Below, piece after piece: positions 36,733 to 47,238 of a stretch of 64,000 nt of DNA; positions within the stretch are counted from its first letter, which is position 1, and every line of letters starts with the position of its first letter. Source of the stretch: Pseudactinotalea suaedae (GTDB lineage: Bacteria; Actinomycetota; Actinomycetes; Actinomycetales; Beutenbergiaceae). Position numbers and translations under genes: made by a program. The stretch spans positions 372,001 to 436,000 of the forward strand of contig NZ_WNXY01000001.1 of assembly GCF_009733815.1 (NCBI RefSeq), read 5' to 3'. The notes beneath the pieces are model-generated. The model saw nothing but the letters and a program-made list of their open reading frames with translations, searched no databases and was not told where the DNA came from.

Positions 36733-37356
36733 TCAGAACGCGGCGGTGAAGCTGCCGATCGCGGCGTCCGAACCGAGGAGCTCGACGTCGGCGGCGCGCC
36801 GGCGGCCCGAGGCCACCAGCGCGAGCTCCACGGGGCTGCCGACGACCGCGACCGAGTCCTCGGCGCGCTTGACCACGCGCCGCCGCCCACCCGGGACCGC
36901 CAGCACCACGCCGACGCCCAGGCCACGCATCGTCATCCGGGCCATCTGCGCGACGGCGTCGAACAGCGTGTCGCTGTGCTCGGCCGGCAGCGTGCGCGCC
37001 GGGACCGGCCCGGCGCCGCGGCGGACGTCCTCGTGGTGGACCACGTACTCGACCGTGTTCGTCAGCCGGCCCATCGGGCCGTCCATCAGTGCCATCGGGC
37101 TCAGCCGCGCGACCGGCGAGGCGAACCGCTCGACCAGCGCCTGGTAGGCGCTGCGGTCCCTCGCCTGCTCGCTCAGCTCGGCGAACACGCTGCCCTCGTC
37201 CTCGTTGAACGTGCGCCACGGCTGGTGCCGCCGCAGGTACAGGTGGACGAGCAGGTGCCGGACCTCCCAGCCCTCGCACAGCGTCGGCGCGAGGGCATCC
37301 GCCCCCCGCAGCGTCGCCTCGAGGTGCTGCCGCTCGACCAGGTCCCATCGCGTCAT
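36733..37356 (-). CDS. TIGR03085 metal-binding protein (mycothiol-dependent maleylpyruvate isomerase/DinB-like)
   Basis: 207 residues. The helical bundle has LCEGWEVRHLLVHLYLRRHQ and TVEYVVHHEDVRRG, with the His positions that bind a metal in the DinB/MDMPI fold. Actinobacterial members are thought to use mycothiol, which fits mshC in the same window. Substrate unknown. The leaderless ATG lies six bases after TAGGGT on the minus strand, superposed on the -10 of the divergent ABC exporter. Convergent with hisF (10 bases). Confidence 0.85.
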   Translation of the reverse strand: MTRWDLVERQHLEATLRGADALAPTLCEGWEVRHLLVHLYLRRHQPWRTFNEDEGSVFAELSEQARDRSAYQALVERFASPVARLSPMALMDGPMGRLTNTVEYVVHHEDVRRGAGPVPARTLPAEHSDTLFDAVAQMARMTMRGLGVGVVLAVPGGRRRVVKRAEDSVAVVGSPVELALVASGRRRAADVELLGSDAAIGSFTAAF

Positions 37357-37362
37357 GCCGCC

Positions 37363-37372
37363 ACCCTAGGAT
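37363..37372. promoter_or_regulatory. Bidirectional promoter with overlapping -10 boxes
   Basis: ACCCTAGGAT reads TAGGAT on the plus strand (8 bases before GTG 37381) and TAGGGT on the minus strand (6 bases before ATG 37356). The two -10 boxes share the TA at 37367-37368. Both messages would be leaderless. Confidence 0.6.
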
Positions 37373-37380
37373 GGATCGTC

Positions 37381-39168
37381 GTGTATGCCCTCCCCGGTGG
37401 CGCCGTCCGCCGCTCGCTGCTGCTGATCGGCAGGGGTATCCGATCCCAGCCGAAGACCTTCGCCCTCGCGATCGGGGCCAGCGCGCTCTGGGGGCTGGCG
37501 TTCGTGGCCGTCGGCTGGCTGCTGGGGCGGCTGACCGACGACGTCGTGGTGCCGGCACTGACCGGTGAGGAGCTCGGCACCAGCAGGATCGTGGGAGCCG
37601 GTCTCGTGCTGCTGGGCCTCGCGGTCACCACCGCCGTGACGGTCGCCGGGAGGCGGATCTGGGCCGGCATCGGCGCGGTCGACGTGCAGGCGGGTCACCG
37701 CCGCCTCGTCACGCGCCAGTACCTGCGGCTGCCGATGTCCTGGCACCGCTCCCACCCGACCGGTCAGCTGCTCTCCAACGCGAACTCCGACGCCGAGAGC
37801 GCCGGCTACGTCTTCATGCCGCTGCCGTTCGCGCTCGGGGTCATCGTCATGGTGATCGGCGCGACGGCGGCGATGTTCGCCTCCGACGTGGTGCTCGGCT
37901 TCATCGGGCTGACGGTGCTGCCGCTCGTGCTGGCCGTCAACGCCGTCTACCGACGGTGGATGACGCCGGCGATCACCCAGGTGCAGGCCGAGCGCGCGGA
38001 GGTCTCGGACGTCGCGCACGAGAGCTTCGAGGCAGCCACCATCGTCAAGTCCCTCGGCACCGAGCAGATCGAGGAGGACCGCTTCACCGAGGTGACGCAC
38101 CGGTTGCGGGAGGCGAACGTCCGTGTCGGAAGGATCCGGTCGGTGTTCGACCCGGTGATCGACCTGATGCCCGCGCTGGCCACGCTCGCCGTGCTCGTGG
38201 TCGGCGTGCACCGGGTCTCCTCGGGCGACGCGCTCACCGGTGACGTGATCACCGCCTCCTACCTGCTGACGATCCTCACCTTCCCGGTGCGCGCGATCGG
38301 GTTCGTGCTCGGCGACCTGCCGCGCTCGCTGGTGGGCCACGACCGCATCTCCCGCGTGATCGATGCGCGCGGCTACCTCGAGCCGGGCGACGTCGACCTG
38401 AGCGGTACCGGTGGGCTGCACCTGGAGACCGAGCACGTCCGGCTCGAGGTCGGCCGGGGTGCCGAGGCCCGGCTGCTGCTCCAGGACGTCAGCCTGGTCG
38501 TGCCGCCCGGTGGCACCCTCGCCGTGGTCGGCTCGACCGGTGCGGGCAAGTCCACCCTCGTGGACGTGCTGCTGCGCATGACCGACGCCACCGAGGGGGT
38601 GGTCCGCTACGACGGTGTCGACGTGCGCGCGCTCTCGGAGGCCTCGCGCACCGCGGCGGCCGCCCTGGTGGCGCAGACGGCGTTCGTGTTCGAGGACACC
38701 GTCCGCTCCAACATCACCCTCGCCGACCCCGGCGCCAGCCCCATCACCGACGAGCAGGTCTGGGAGGCGCTGCGGCTGGCGCGCGCCGACGCCTTCATCC
38801 GCGAGCTGCCGGGCGGGCTGGACGAGGTCCTGGGGGAGCGCGGCACCTCGCTGTCGGGAGGCCAGCGGCAGCGGATCGCGATCGCCCGCGCCCTGGTGCG
38901 GCAGCCGCGGCTGCTCGTGCTCGACGACGCCACCTCCGCCGTCGACCCCCAGGTCGAGCAGGCGATCCTGGCGAACCTGCGTGAGCAGGCGTGCACGGTC
39001 GTCGTCATCGCCTACCGCAACGCGACCATCGCGCTCGCCGACCGGGTGCTGCACCTGGAGGCCGGCCGCGTCGTCGACGTGGGCACGCACGCCGAGCTGC
39101 TCGCCCGCGACCCCGGCTACGCCGAGATCGTCACCGCCTACGCACGCGACCGGGAGCAGAGGGCATGA
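37381..39168 (+). CDS. ABC exporter half-transporter, degenerate ATPase site
   Basis: 595 residues: six-helix membrane domain (about 1-320) then an ATPase domain. Walker A is VVGSTGAGKSTL and the signature LSGGQRQRIAIARAL is perfect. The Walker B catalytic Glu is Asp (LLVLDDATSAVD) and the switch His is Tyr (VVIAYRNAT). Such changes mark the degenerate half of heterodimeric exporters like TM287/288. Its stop overlaps the next half-transporter in ATGA, so the pair forms one exporter. Substrate unknown. It lies between hisF and hisI, but transport of a histidine intermediate has no support. Confidence 0.92.
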   Translation: MYALPGGAVRRSLLLIGRGIRSQPKTFALAIGASALWGLAFVAVGWLLGRLTDDVVVPALTGEELGTSRIVGAGLVLLGLAVTTAVTVAGRRIWAGIGAVDVQAGHRRLVTRQYLRLPMSWHRSHPTGQLLSNANSDAESAGYVFMPLPFALGVIVMVIGATAAMFASDVVLGFIGLTVLPLVLAVNAVYRRWMTPAITQVQAERAEVSDVAHESFEAATIVKSLGTEQIEEDRFTEVTHRLREANVRVGRIRSVFDPVIDLMPALATLAVLVVGVHRVSSGDALTGDVITASYLLTILTFPVRAIGFVLGDLPRSLVGHDRISRVIDARGYLEPGDVDLSGTGGLHLETEHVRLEVGRGAEARLLLQDVSLVVPPGGTLAVVGSTGAGKSTLVDVLLRMTDATEGVVRYDGVDVRALSEASRTAAAALVAQTAFVFEDTVRSNITLADPGASPITDEQVWEALRLARADAFIRELPGGLDEVLGERGTSLSGGQRQRIAIARALVRQPRLLVLDDATSAVDPQVEQAILANLREQACTVVVIAYRNATIALADRVLHLEAGRVVDVGTHAELLARDPGYAEIVTAYARDREQRA

Positions 39169-41081
39169 GCGCACCAGGGAGTGAGGACCGGAGCGGAGCG
39201 AGGACCGGAGCGAGCGTCGGTGCGCGACCGGCGGGACAGAGCGCACCAGGGAGTGAGGACCGGAGCGGAGCGAGGACCGGAGCGAGCGTGAGTGCGCGAC
39301 CGGCTGGACAGAGCACACGCATCGAGGCCACGTCCGACCTCGGGGTGTTCGGCACGCTCCGCGAGGGGCTGCGGCTGTCGCCGGCGATCACCCGCGGCAT
39401 CGGCATCACCCTCCTGCTGGCGGTCGTGGCCACGGTCGGCAGGCTCGTGGTGCCGTTCACGGTCCAGCAGGCCACCGACCGGGGCATCGTCGGCGACGCC
39501 GACCCGGACCTGGTGCTCCGGATGTGCGCGATCGCCGCGGGCGTGCTGCTGGTCACCGGCGTCGCGACCTCGTGGGTGAACGTGCGGCTGTTCACGGCCA
39601 CGGAGGCCGGGCTCGCGCAGCTGCGCATCCGCGCGTTCCGGCACGTCCACGACCTCTCGGTGCTCACGCAGAACACCGAGCGGCGCGGGTCGCTGGTCTC
39701 GCGCGTGACCAGCGACGTCGACACCATCTCGATGTTCGTGCAGTGGGGCGGGATCATGCTGATCCTGTCGATGCTGCAGATCCTCGGCGCCACCATCGCG
39801 ATGCTGTTCTACTCCTGGCAGCTCACGCTCGTCGTGTGGCTGGTGTTCCTGCCGATGCTGGTGCTGGCCCCCCGCGGGCAACGGCTCCTCAACGGTGCCT
39901 ACGGGCAGGTCCGCGCGCGTGTCGGCGGGATGCTCGCGGCGATCTCGGAGGCGGTCGTGGGCGCCCAGACCATCCGCGCCTACGGCTCCGGAGCCCGGGT
40001 GCTGGGACGCATCCACCAGGCGATCACCGCGCACCGGGACGCGGCCGTCAAGGCGCAGGTGTACTCCTCGCTGGCGTTCTCCACCGGCACCCTGCTCTCC
40101 GGCGTCGCGCTCGCCGCCGTGGTCACGCTCGGCACGATGCTGGGGCTGGCCGGCCAGATCACCGTCGGCGGGCTGCTGGCGTTCCTGTTCCTGGTCCAGA
40201 TCTTCACCGGGCCGGTGCAGTCGGCCACCGAGGTCCTCAACGAGATGCAGAACGCGGTCGCCGGCTGGCGCCGGGTCATCTCGGTGGTGCACACGCCGAT
40301 CGACGTCGAGGACCCGGAGCGGCCCGTCGACCTCGGGCCGCGACACCCGGCGTCGATCTCGTTCTCGGGCGTCGGCTTCGCCTACCCGGACGGCCCGCCC
40401 GTGCTCCAGGACGTCGATCTCGAGATCCCCGCCGGCTCGCGGGTCGCGATCGTCGGCGAGACCGGGTCCGGCAAGACGACGCTGGCGCGGCTGGTCACCC
40501 GGTTCGCCGACCCGCAGCGCGGCACCGTCTGCATCGACGGCGTCGACCTGCGCGACGTCCGGCTCAGCGACCTGCGGGGGCGCGTCGTCGTCGTCCCGCA
40601 GGAGGGTTTCCTGTTCACCGGCACGGTCGCGGACAACGTCGGCTACGGACGCCGGCGGGCCTCGCGCGAGCGGATCGAGGAGGCGGTGGCCGAGCTCGGC
40701 CTGAGCGCCTGGGTGGCGAGCCTGCCGCAGGGGCTCGACACCGACGTCGGGCAGCGCGGCGAGTCGCTCTCGGCCGGCGAGCGCCAGCTGGTCGCGATCA
40801 TGCGTGCCTACCTGGCCGACGCGGACGTCCTCGTCCTCGACGAGGCGACCTCCGCCGTCGACCCGGCCACGGAGTCGCGCATCACCAGGGCGCTGGTCGG
40901 CCTGACCGCGGGACGCACCTCGATCGCGATCGCCCACCGGCTGTCAACAGCAGAGGCCGCCGACATGGTCGTCGTCGTGGACGCCGGCCGGGTCGTCGAG
41001 GTCGGTCCGCACGCCGAGCTGGTCGCGCAGGGCGGCCGGTACGCCCGCCTGCACGCCTCCTGGGTGGTCCAGAGTGGTTGA
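39165..41081 (+). CDS. ABC exporter half-transporter, catalytic partner
   Basis: 638 residues. The first 50 residues come from two in-frame copies of a 72-bp repeat and are polar. The membrane domain follows, then the ATPase with Walker [16 protein letters not shown], Walker [13 protein letters not shown] with the catalytic Glu, and H-loop IAIAHRLST. Its signature is altered ([12 protein letters not shown]), as expected when the partner supplies the good signature. ATG 39165 overlaps the upstream stop. An in-frame GTG 39288 in the second repeat, with GGAG before it, could be the older start. Confidence 0.92.
   Translation: MSAPGSEDRSGARTGASVGARPAGQSAPGSEDRSGARTGASVSARPAGQSTRIEATSDLGVFGTLREGLRLSPAITRGIGITLLLAVVATVGRLVVPFTVQQATDRGIVGDADPDLVLRMCAIAAGVLLVTGVATSWVNVRLFTATEAGLAQLRIRAFRHVHDLSVLTQNTERRGSLVSRVTSDVDTISMFVQWGGIMLILSMLQILGATIAMLFYSWQLTLVVWLVFLPMLVLAPRGQRLLNGAYGQVRARVGGMLAAISEAVVGAQTIRAYGSGARVLGRIHQAITAHRDAAVKAQVYSSLAFSTGTLLSGVALAAVVTLGTMLGLAGQITVGGLLAFLFLVQIFTGPVQSATEVLNEMQNAVAGWRRVISVVHTPIDVEDPERPVDLGPRHPASISFSGVGFAYPDGPPVLQDVDLEIPAGSRVAIVGETGSGKTTLARLVTRFADPQRGTVCIDGVDLRDVRLSDLRGRVVVVPQEGFLFTGTVADNVGYGRRRASRERIEEAVAELGLSAWVASLPQGLDTDVGQRGESLSAGERQLVAIMRAYLADADVLVLDEATSAVDPATESRITRALVGLTAGRTSIAIAHRLSTAEAADMVVVVDAGRVVEVGPHAELVAQGGRYARLHASWVVQSG
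39169..39312 (+). repeat. Two tandem 72-bp repeats inside the exporter gene
   Basis: Units 39169-39240 and 39241-39312 differ at only a few bases (CGTCGGTGC against CGTGAGTGC; CGGCGGG against CGGCTGG). Each also holds GAGGACCGGAGCG twice. 72 is divisible by three, so the frame survives, adding [16 protein letters not shown]-type residues twice. Confidence 0.92.
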
Positions 41082-41109
41082 GCCGCGCACGCGTGGCAGG
41101 ATCGTCGGC

Positions 41110-41478
41110 GTGCCGCTCGATGACGCGATCGCCGATCGCCTGCGCCGTGATGACAACGGTCTGGTCTGCGTGGTCGTCCAGGACGACCACGACGACCGCG
41201 TGCTGATGGTCGCCTGGATGGACGACGAGGCGCTCAGGAGGACCCTGACGACCGGGCGCGTGACCTACTGGTCCCGCTCGCGCCAGGAGTACTGGCGCAA
41301 GGGGGACACCTCCGGTCACCTGCAGCTGGTGCGCAGCGTCGAGATCGACTGCGACGGCGACGCGCTGCTGCTCCGCGTCGAGCAGGTCGGCCCCGCCTGC
41401 CACACCGGGACCCGCTCGTGCTTCGACGCCGGCGGTGCGCTGCCCGCGGTGCGCGGCGAGCTCGGGAGCATGGCGTGA
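41110..41478 (+). CDS. hisI: Phosphoribosyl-AMP cyclohydrolase HisI
   Basis: 122 residues. Opens the adenine ring of phosphoribosyl-AMP in histidine synthesis. [10 protein letters not shown] is present here as [14 protein letters not shown], followed by [20 protein letters not shown] and the zinc/Mg site [15 protein letters not shown] and [13 protein letters not shown] 41110 has CAGGAT seven bases upstream, so it may have a leaderless promoter of its own in addition to read-through from the ABC genes. The stop overlaps trpE in GTGA. Confidence 0.94.
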   Translation: MPLDDAIADRLRRDDNGLVCVVVQDDHDDRVLMVAWMDDEALRRTLTTGRVTYWSRSRQEYWRKGDTSGHLQLVRSVEIDCDGDALLLRVEQVGPACHTGTRSCFDAGGALPAVRGELGSMA

Positions 41479-43073
41479 GCGTGTCGGACCCCGCAGCGCT
41501 GCACGTCGGCTGGGGCGAGCTCTGGCCCGAGCTGCCCGCGTTCACCGCGCTGGCGCGCGAGCGCCGCGTCATCCCCGTGGTCCGGCGGCTGCTGGCCGAC
41601 GACGTCACCCCCGTCGGGCTGTACCGGCGCCTCACGCAGGGGCGGGTCGGCACGTTCGTGCTCGAGTCCGCCGAGTCCGACGGCACCTGGGGCCAGTGGT
41701 CCTTCATCGGGGTCACCGCGCGGGCCGGGCTGGTCTCCCGGCCCGACGGCGACGCGAGCTGGTGGGGCGACGTCCCGTCGTCGGTCCGCACCGAGGGCGA
41801 CGTGCTCGAGGTGCTCGCCGAGGCGCTCGCGAGCCTGCACACGCCGCAGGTGGCGGGCCTGCCACCGTTGACCGGCGGGTTCGTCGGCGCGCTGGGCTGG
41901 GACGTGATCCATCACTGGGAGCCCACGCTGCCGCGACGGGCGCCCTCGGAGCACGAGCAGCCGGACGTCGGCCTGGTGCTGATCGGCGACATGGTCGCCG
42001 TGGACCACCGCAACGGCAGCCTGTGGCTGATCGCGAACGCGTTCGTCGAGCCCGCCGCCGGTCGCGACCCCGACGAGGAGCAGCTGCACGAGCTCTACCG
42101 CGACGCCGTGGCCCGGATCGAAGCGATGGTCGCCGCGCTCGCGGAGCCCGCCGAGCACGTGCTGGGCGTCCTCGACACCGGTGCGCCCGAGCCCGAGGTC
42201 AAGCACCGCACCGCGCACCTGGAGTACACCGACGCCGTGCGCACCTCGAAGCAGGCGATCGTCGACGGCGAGGTGTTCCAGGTCGTCCTCAGCCAGCGGT
42301 TCGACGTCGACTGCCCCGCCGACCCGCTCGACGTCTACCGGGTGCTCCGCACGGTCAACCCCAGCCCGTACATGTACCTCGTGCACCTGCCCGGCTCCGC
42401 GACCCCGGACGGCGGCGCGAGCAGCTACCACGTGGTCGGGTCCAGCCCGGAGACCCTGGTCAAGGTGGCCGGCAGGCAGGTGACGAGCTTTCCGATCGCC
42501 GGATCGCGCCCGCGCGGTGCCAGCCCCGCGGAGGACAAGGAGCTCGCCGAGGAGCTGCTGGTCGACCCCAAGGAACGCGCCGAGCACCTCATGCTCGTGG
42601 ACCTCGCCCGCAACGATCTCGGCAAGGTCTGCCTGCCGGGGACCGTCGCCGTGGTCGAGCTCATGGAGATCAAGCGGTTCAGCCACATCATGCACATGTC
42701 CTCCACGGTCACCGGCGAGCTGCGACCCGAGGCCACCGCGCTGGAGGCGTTCACCGCGACCTTCCCCGCGGGAACCCTCTCAGGAGCACCCAAGCCGCGC
42801 GCGATCGCGCTGATCGACGAGCTCGAACCGGCGCGCAGGGGCATCTACGGAGGCGTCGTCGGCTACTTCGACCTCGCCGGCGACATGGACACCGCTATCG
42901 CGATCCGCACCGCCGTGATCGCCGACGGCCGCGCCACCGTGCAGGCCGGCGGCGGGTTGGTGGCCGACTCCGACCCCGAGACCGAGTACATCGAGACCCG
43001 CAACAAGGCAGCCGCTGCGCTGCGGGCGATCCGGATCGCCTCGACGCTCGCCTCGGCCGGCGCGCCGCGATGA
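41475..43073 (+). CDS. trpE: Anthranilate synthase component I TrpE
   Basis: 532 residues. Converts chorismate to anthranilate with ammonia from TrpG, which is not in the window. The feedback site TFVLESAES lies in the N-terminal domain. Catalytic motifs are [44 protein letters not shown] and [22 protein letters not shown] 41475 overlaps the hisI stop, so there is no room for a classical Trp leader peptide directly before it. Confidence 0.95.
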   Translation: MSVSDPAALHVGWGELWPELPAFTALARERRVIPVVRRLLADDVTPVGLYRRLTQGRVGTFVLESAESDGTWGQWSFIGVTARAGLVSRPDGDASWWGDVPSSVRTEGDVLEVLAEALASLHTPQVAGLPPLTGGFVGALGWDVIHHWEPTLPRRAPSEHEQPDVGLVLIGDMVAVDHRNGSLWLIANAFVEPAAGRDPDEEQLHELYRDAVARIEAMVAALAEPAEHVLGVLDTGAPEPEVKHRTAHLEYTDAVRTSKQAIVDGEVFQVVLSQRFDVDCPADPLDVYRVLRTVNPSPYMYLVHLPGSATPDGGASSYHVVGSSPETLVKVAGRQVTSFPIAGSRPRGASPAEDKELAEELLVDPKERAEHLMLVDLARNDLGKVCLPGTVAVVELMEIKRFSHIMHMSSTVTGELRPEATALEAFTATFPAGTLSGAPKPRAIALIDELEPARRGIYGGVVGYFDLAGDMDTAIAIRTAVIADGRATVQAGGGLVADSDPETEYIETRNKAAAALRAIRIASTLASAGAPR

Positions 43074-43663
43074 GAGGCAGGCTCGGACGGGGGCGCGCGG
43101 TCGCCGTCGTCGTCCTGCTCGGGCTCGCGCTCTTCGGGCTGACGCTGCCCACCTGGGCGAGCGCCCTCGCGCCCACCACGGTCAGCACCGAGGCGGTCGC
43201 CGTCGGGGGCGCCGAGGCCGCTCCCGGTGTCGCGAGCGCGGGGCTGGTGGTGCTCGTGTCCGGTCTCGTGCTCGCCCTGGCCGGCAGGGTCGCGCGCGTG
43301 CTCGCCGTCGTCGGCGTGATCGCCGGGGGAGCGCTCGCGGGGGTCTCCGCCGCGCTGTTCCTCGCCGATCCCGAGCGTGGCGTGCTCGCCGCGGCCGCCG
43401 AGGTCAGCGGGGTGCCGCAGATCGACGGCGAGGTCGCGGTCGCCCCGTGGCCCACGATCGCCCTCGCGGTCGCCGTGGTGGCCGTGCTCGCCGGCGTCGC
43501 GCTGCCGTTCCTGGCGGGCTCCTGGCAACGGGTCGGTCGCCGCTACGAACGGGGCTCGCAGGCGGCGGCACCGGCGCCGGGCGGGCAGCCGCGAACACCC
43601 CGCGGACAGGCCATGGACGACTGGGACGCACTGAGTCGCGGAGACGATCCCTCTAGCAGGTAA
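43070..43663 (+). CDS. Trp biosynthesis-associated membrane protein (TIGR02234)
   Basis: 197 residues with four membrane helices (about 8-30, 56-75, 80-102, 122-150) and a polar cytoplasmic tail. It overlaps trpE in ATGA, the usual position of this actinobacterial family. Function unknown, possibly transport or positioning of tryptophan enzymes. Confidence 0.85.
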   Translation: MRGRLGRGRAVAVVVLLGLALFGLTLPTWASALAPTTVSTEAVAVGGAEAAPGVASAGLVVLVSGLVLALAGRVARVLAVVGVIAGGALAGVSAALFLADPERGVLAAAAEVSGVPQIDGEVAVAPWPTIALAVAVVAVLAGVALPFLAGSWQRVGRRYERGSQAAAPAPGGQPRTPRGQAMDDWDALSRGDDPSSR

Positions 43664-43679
43664 CCGGTAGGCTGCTGGC

Positions 43680-43991
43680 GTGGAGCGTGAGACCGTGATC
43701 GTGCGTCAGGTGAATGGTGAGGTCATCGAGGAGCCGGTCGGGCTGCCGAGGATGGCTGCCTACCCGAACGAGGGCAAGACCCTCGCCGCCTGGACCCTCA
43801 CCTGGGTCGTCAGCATCGGTGGTGTCGTCGTCGCGGTCGGCATGGCGCTGGCGCTGATCCCGCTGCTGATCGCCGGTATCGCTGTCATCGTGCTGGGCAT
43901 CGTCGCCAGCGCGATCCTGCGTCGGATGGGGCACGGCCAGCCGCGCTCACCCATGGCCCGGCAGGCCCAGGAAGACGACGAGACCGTCTGA
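43680..43991 (+). CDS. HGxxPAAD-like small membrane protein
   Basis: 103 residues with two membrane helices. NEGKTLAAWTLTWVVSIGG corresponds to the HGNTPAAWT motif of a small family found between trp genes in actinobacteria, but the His-Gly and Pro are changed. GTG is leaderless behind TAGGCT (43668-43673). Function unknown. Confidence 0.75.
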   Translation: MERETVIVRQVNGEVIEEPVGLPRMAAYPNEGKTLAAWTLTWVVSIGGVVVAVGMALALIPLLIAGIAVIVLGIVASAILRRMGHGQPRSPMARQAQEDDETV

Positions 43992-43994
43992 TCG

Positions 43995-44588
43995 ATGTCC
44001 TACGGCTCCGCACCTCCGCCGAGCGGCGGCGTCAACCCCTACGGTGAGCAGCCCGAGGGCGGTTCGTCCTCGAACCCCCGCCCCGGCACCCCGCCACCGG
44101 CTCCGGGTGCGCAGCCCTGGCAGACGCCCACCGACGTGCCCGTCTACGGGACGCCGCCCACGGACGCGCCGACGCCTCCGAGCTACGGCACACCGCCCGC
44201 AGGACCGGGCTACGGCACCCCGCCTCCGGGTCAGGGCTACCCCGGCCCGGCGGCCGGCTACTCGCCCTACACCGCGGCCGGCGGCTACCCCGGCGCGCCC
44301 GGCGCACCCGGGTACGGCGGGTGGATCAGCAGCTCGCTGGACAACGGCAAGGGCACCGGCGCGCTCGTCATGGGGATCCTGAGCATCGTGCTGTGCTTCG
44401 GGTCGCTGCTCGGCATCGGTCTGGGCATCGGCGCGATCCTCATGGGTATCCAGGGCCGGAGGGCAGCCGATGCCGGCACGGCCAGCAACCGGGGCGTGGC
44501 GACGGCGGGCGTGGTGCTCGGCAGCATCGGTGTCGGCCTCAGCGTGCTCAGCTCGCTCAGCTATCTGACGCAGCTCGCGCAGGTGTGA
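43995..44588 (+). CDS. DUF4190 membrane protein with Pro/Gly-rich N-terminus
   Basis: 197 residues. Residues 1-110 are disordered and rich in Pro, Gly and Tyr (YGTPPAGPGYGTPPPGQGYP). A DUF4190 pair of membrane helices follows (VMGILSIVLCFGSLLGIGLG and GVATAGVVLGSIGVGLSVLS). ATG three bases after the previous stop. Overlaps the next gene in GTGA. Function unknown; other such proteins gather at the membrane or septum. Confidence 0.8.
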   Translation: MSYGSAPPPSGGVNPYGEQPEGGSSSNPRPGTPPPAPGAQPWQTPTDVPVYGTPPTDAPTPPSYGTPPAGPGYGTPPPGQGYPGPAAGYSPYTAAGGYPGAPGAPGYGGWISSSLDNGKGTGALVMGILSIVLCFGSLLGIGLGIGAILMGIQGRRAADAGTASNRGVATAGVVLGSIGVGLSVLSSLSYLTQLAQV

Positions 44589-44995
44589 CGACGAGAGCCG
44601 GGACCCGTCGCGGTGTCGGTACGCCGCTGCTCGTCGGCGGTGTGCTCGCCGCGGCGACGCTCGTGGTCGCGCTGCGCGACCCGCACGAGGGCGGCTACCC
44701 GCTCTGCCCGCTGCTGGCCCTGACCGGCTACGCGTGCGCCGGCTGCGGCGGTCTGCGCGCCGCGCACGACCTGGCCACCGGCGACCTCGTCGGAGCCTGG
44801 TCGATGAACCCGCTGCTGACGATCGCGATGCCGGTCGTCGCGGTGCTGTGGCTGGTGTGGCTGGTGCGGGCCGCGACCGACCGGCCCGCCTGGAGCCCAC
44901 CGACCTGGGTCTGGGTGAGCGCGCTGGGCGTCGCGCTCGCGTTCTCGGTGCTGCGCAACGTGCCCGCGCTCCAGGGCGTGCTCGGCCCCGTCTGA
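44585..44995 (+). CDS. DUF2752 membrane protein
   Basis: 136 residues with three membrane helices and the family motif CPLLALTGYACAGCGGLRAA, in which a Cys-rich loop faces the membrane surface. GTG overlaps the DUF4190 stop. DUF2752 genes often sit near trp or spore/septum genes in actinobacteria; function unknown. Confidence 0.85.
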   Translation: MTTRAGTRRGVGTPLLVGGVLAAATLVVALRDPHEGGYPLCPLLALTGYACAGCGGLRAAHDLATGDLVGAWSMNPLLTIAMPVVAVLWLVWLVRAATDRPAWSPPTWVWVSALGVALAFSVLRNVPALQGVLGPV

Positions 44996-45058
44996 GGCGC
45001 CGCCGTCCGCCCTGCGTCGTGCCGCCCGGCCGTGGTACGGCGTCTGCGTGGATCCAAC

Positions 45059-45064
45059 TAGCAT
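45059..45064 (+). promoter_or_regulatory. -10 box TAGCAT of the trpC operon
   Basis: TAGCAT lies seven bases before GTG 45072, the first codon of the small upstream frame, and 66 bases before trpC. Confidence 0.5.
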
Positions 45065-45071
45065 GGTCGAC

Positions 45072-45134
45072 GTGGCGAGCATGAGGAGCGAATCAGGCAG
45101 GGTAGGCCGGACGGGCAGGGCAGGCACTGTATGA
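45072..45134 (+). CDS. 20-codon leaderless upstream frame coupled to trpC
   Basis: GTG start, then [19 protein letters not shown] and a TGA that overlaps the trpC ATG (ATGA). It begins where transcription should begin. It has no Trp codon, so it is not a classical attenuator peptide; it may load ribosomes for trpC, or sense Arg/Gly supply. It could also simply be an untranslated leader. Confidence 0.45.
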   Translation: MASMRSESGRVGRTGRAGTV

Positions 45135-45939
45135 CCGTGCTCGAGGACATCGTCGCCGGGGTTCGTGAGGACCTCGCCGGCCGTGAGGCTGCGGTACCGC
45201 TCGCCGAGATGCGCTCGCGCGCAGCCGACCAACCGCCCGCACGCGACGCGATCACCGCGCTCCGCAGCGACGACGCCGTCAAGGTCATCGCCGAGGTGAA
45301 GCGGTCGAGCCCGTCGAAGGGGCCGCTCGCCGACATCCCCGACCCGGCTGCGCTCGCCCGCGAGTACCAGGCCGGCGGTGCCGCGATGATCAGCGTGCTC
45401 ACCGAGGAGCGCCGTTTCGGTGGCTCGCTCGCCGACCTGGCCGCCGTGCGTGCCGTCGTCGACGTCCCGGTGCTGCGCAAGGACTTCGTCGTCACGCCGT
45501 ACCAGGTGTTCGAGGCCCGCGCCCACGGAGCCGACGTGGTGCTGCTGATCGTCGCCGCGCTCGAGCAGCCGGTGCTGACCGGGCTGATCGAGCGGGTCGT
45601 CTCGCTCGGGATGACGCCGCTGGTCGAGGCGCACACCGAGGAGGAGGTCGACCGCGCGCTCGAGGCCGGCGCCCGCGTCATCGGCATCAACGCACGCAAC
45701 CTGCACACGCTCGAGGTCGACCGCGAGACGTTCTCGGTGCTGGCGCCGCGCGTGCCGCCCGGCGTGGTCATCGTGGCCGAGTCCGGCGTCCGCGGTCCTC
45801 ACGACGTCCTGGACTACGCCCGCTGGGGTGCGCACGCCGTGCTCGTGGGGGAGGCGCTGGTGACCACCGGCGACCCTCGCGGAGCGACCTCCGACATGGT
45901 CGCGGCCGGGGCGCACCCGGCGCTGCGGTCCGTGCGCCC

Positions 45940-45943
<4 letters not shown>
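45131..45943 (+). CDS. trpC: Indole-3-glycerol phosphate synthase TrpC
   Basis: 270 residues, barrel fold. [15 protein letters not shown] with the catalytic Glu and Lys, [32 protein letters not shown] and [15 protein letters not shown]. Makes indole-glycerol phosphate in tryptophan synthesis. No strong ribosome site precedes the ATG; the 20-codon frame upstream ends in an ATGA overlap. It overlaps trpB in GTGA. Confidence 0.95.

Positions 45944-47234
<1,291 letters not shown>

Positions 47235-47238
<4 letters not shown>

Noticed and set aside
41380-41480. Search for a Trp attenuator before trpE
   Set aside because: trpE overlaps hisI, so there is no leader; no Trp-codon run or terminator/antiterminator pair is visible.
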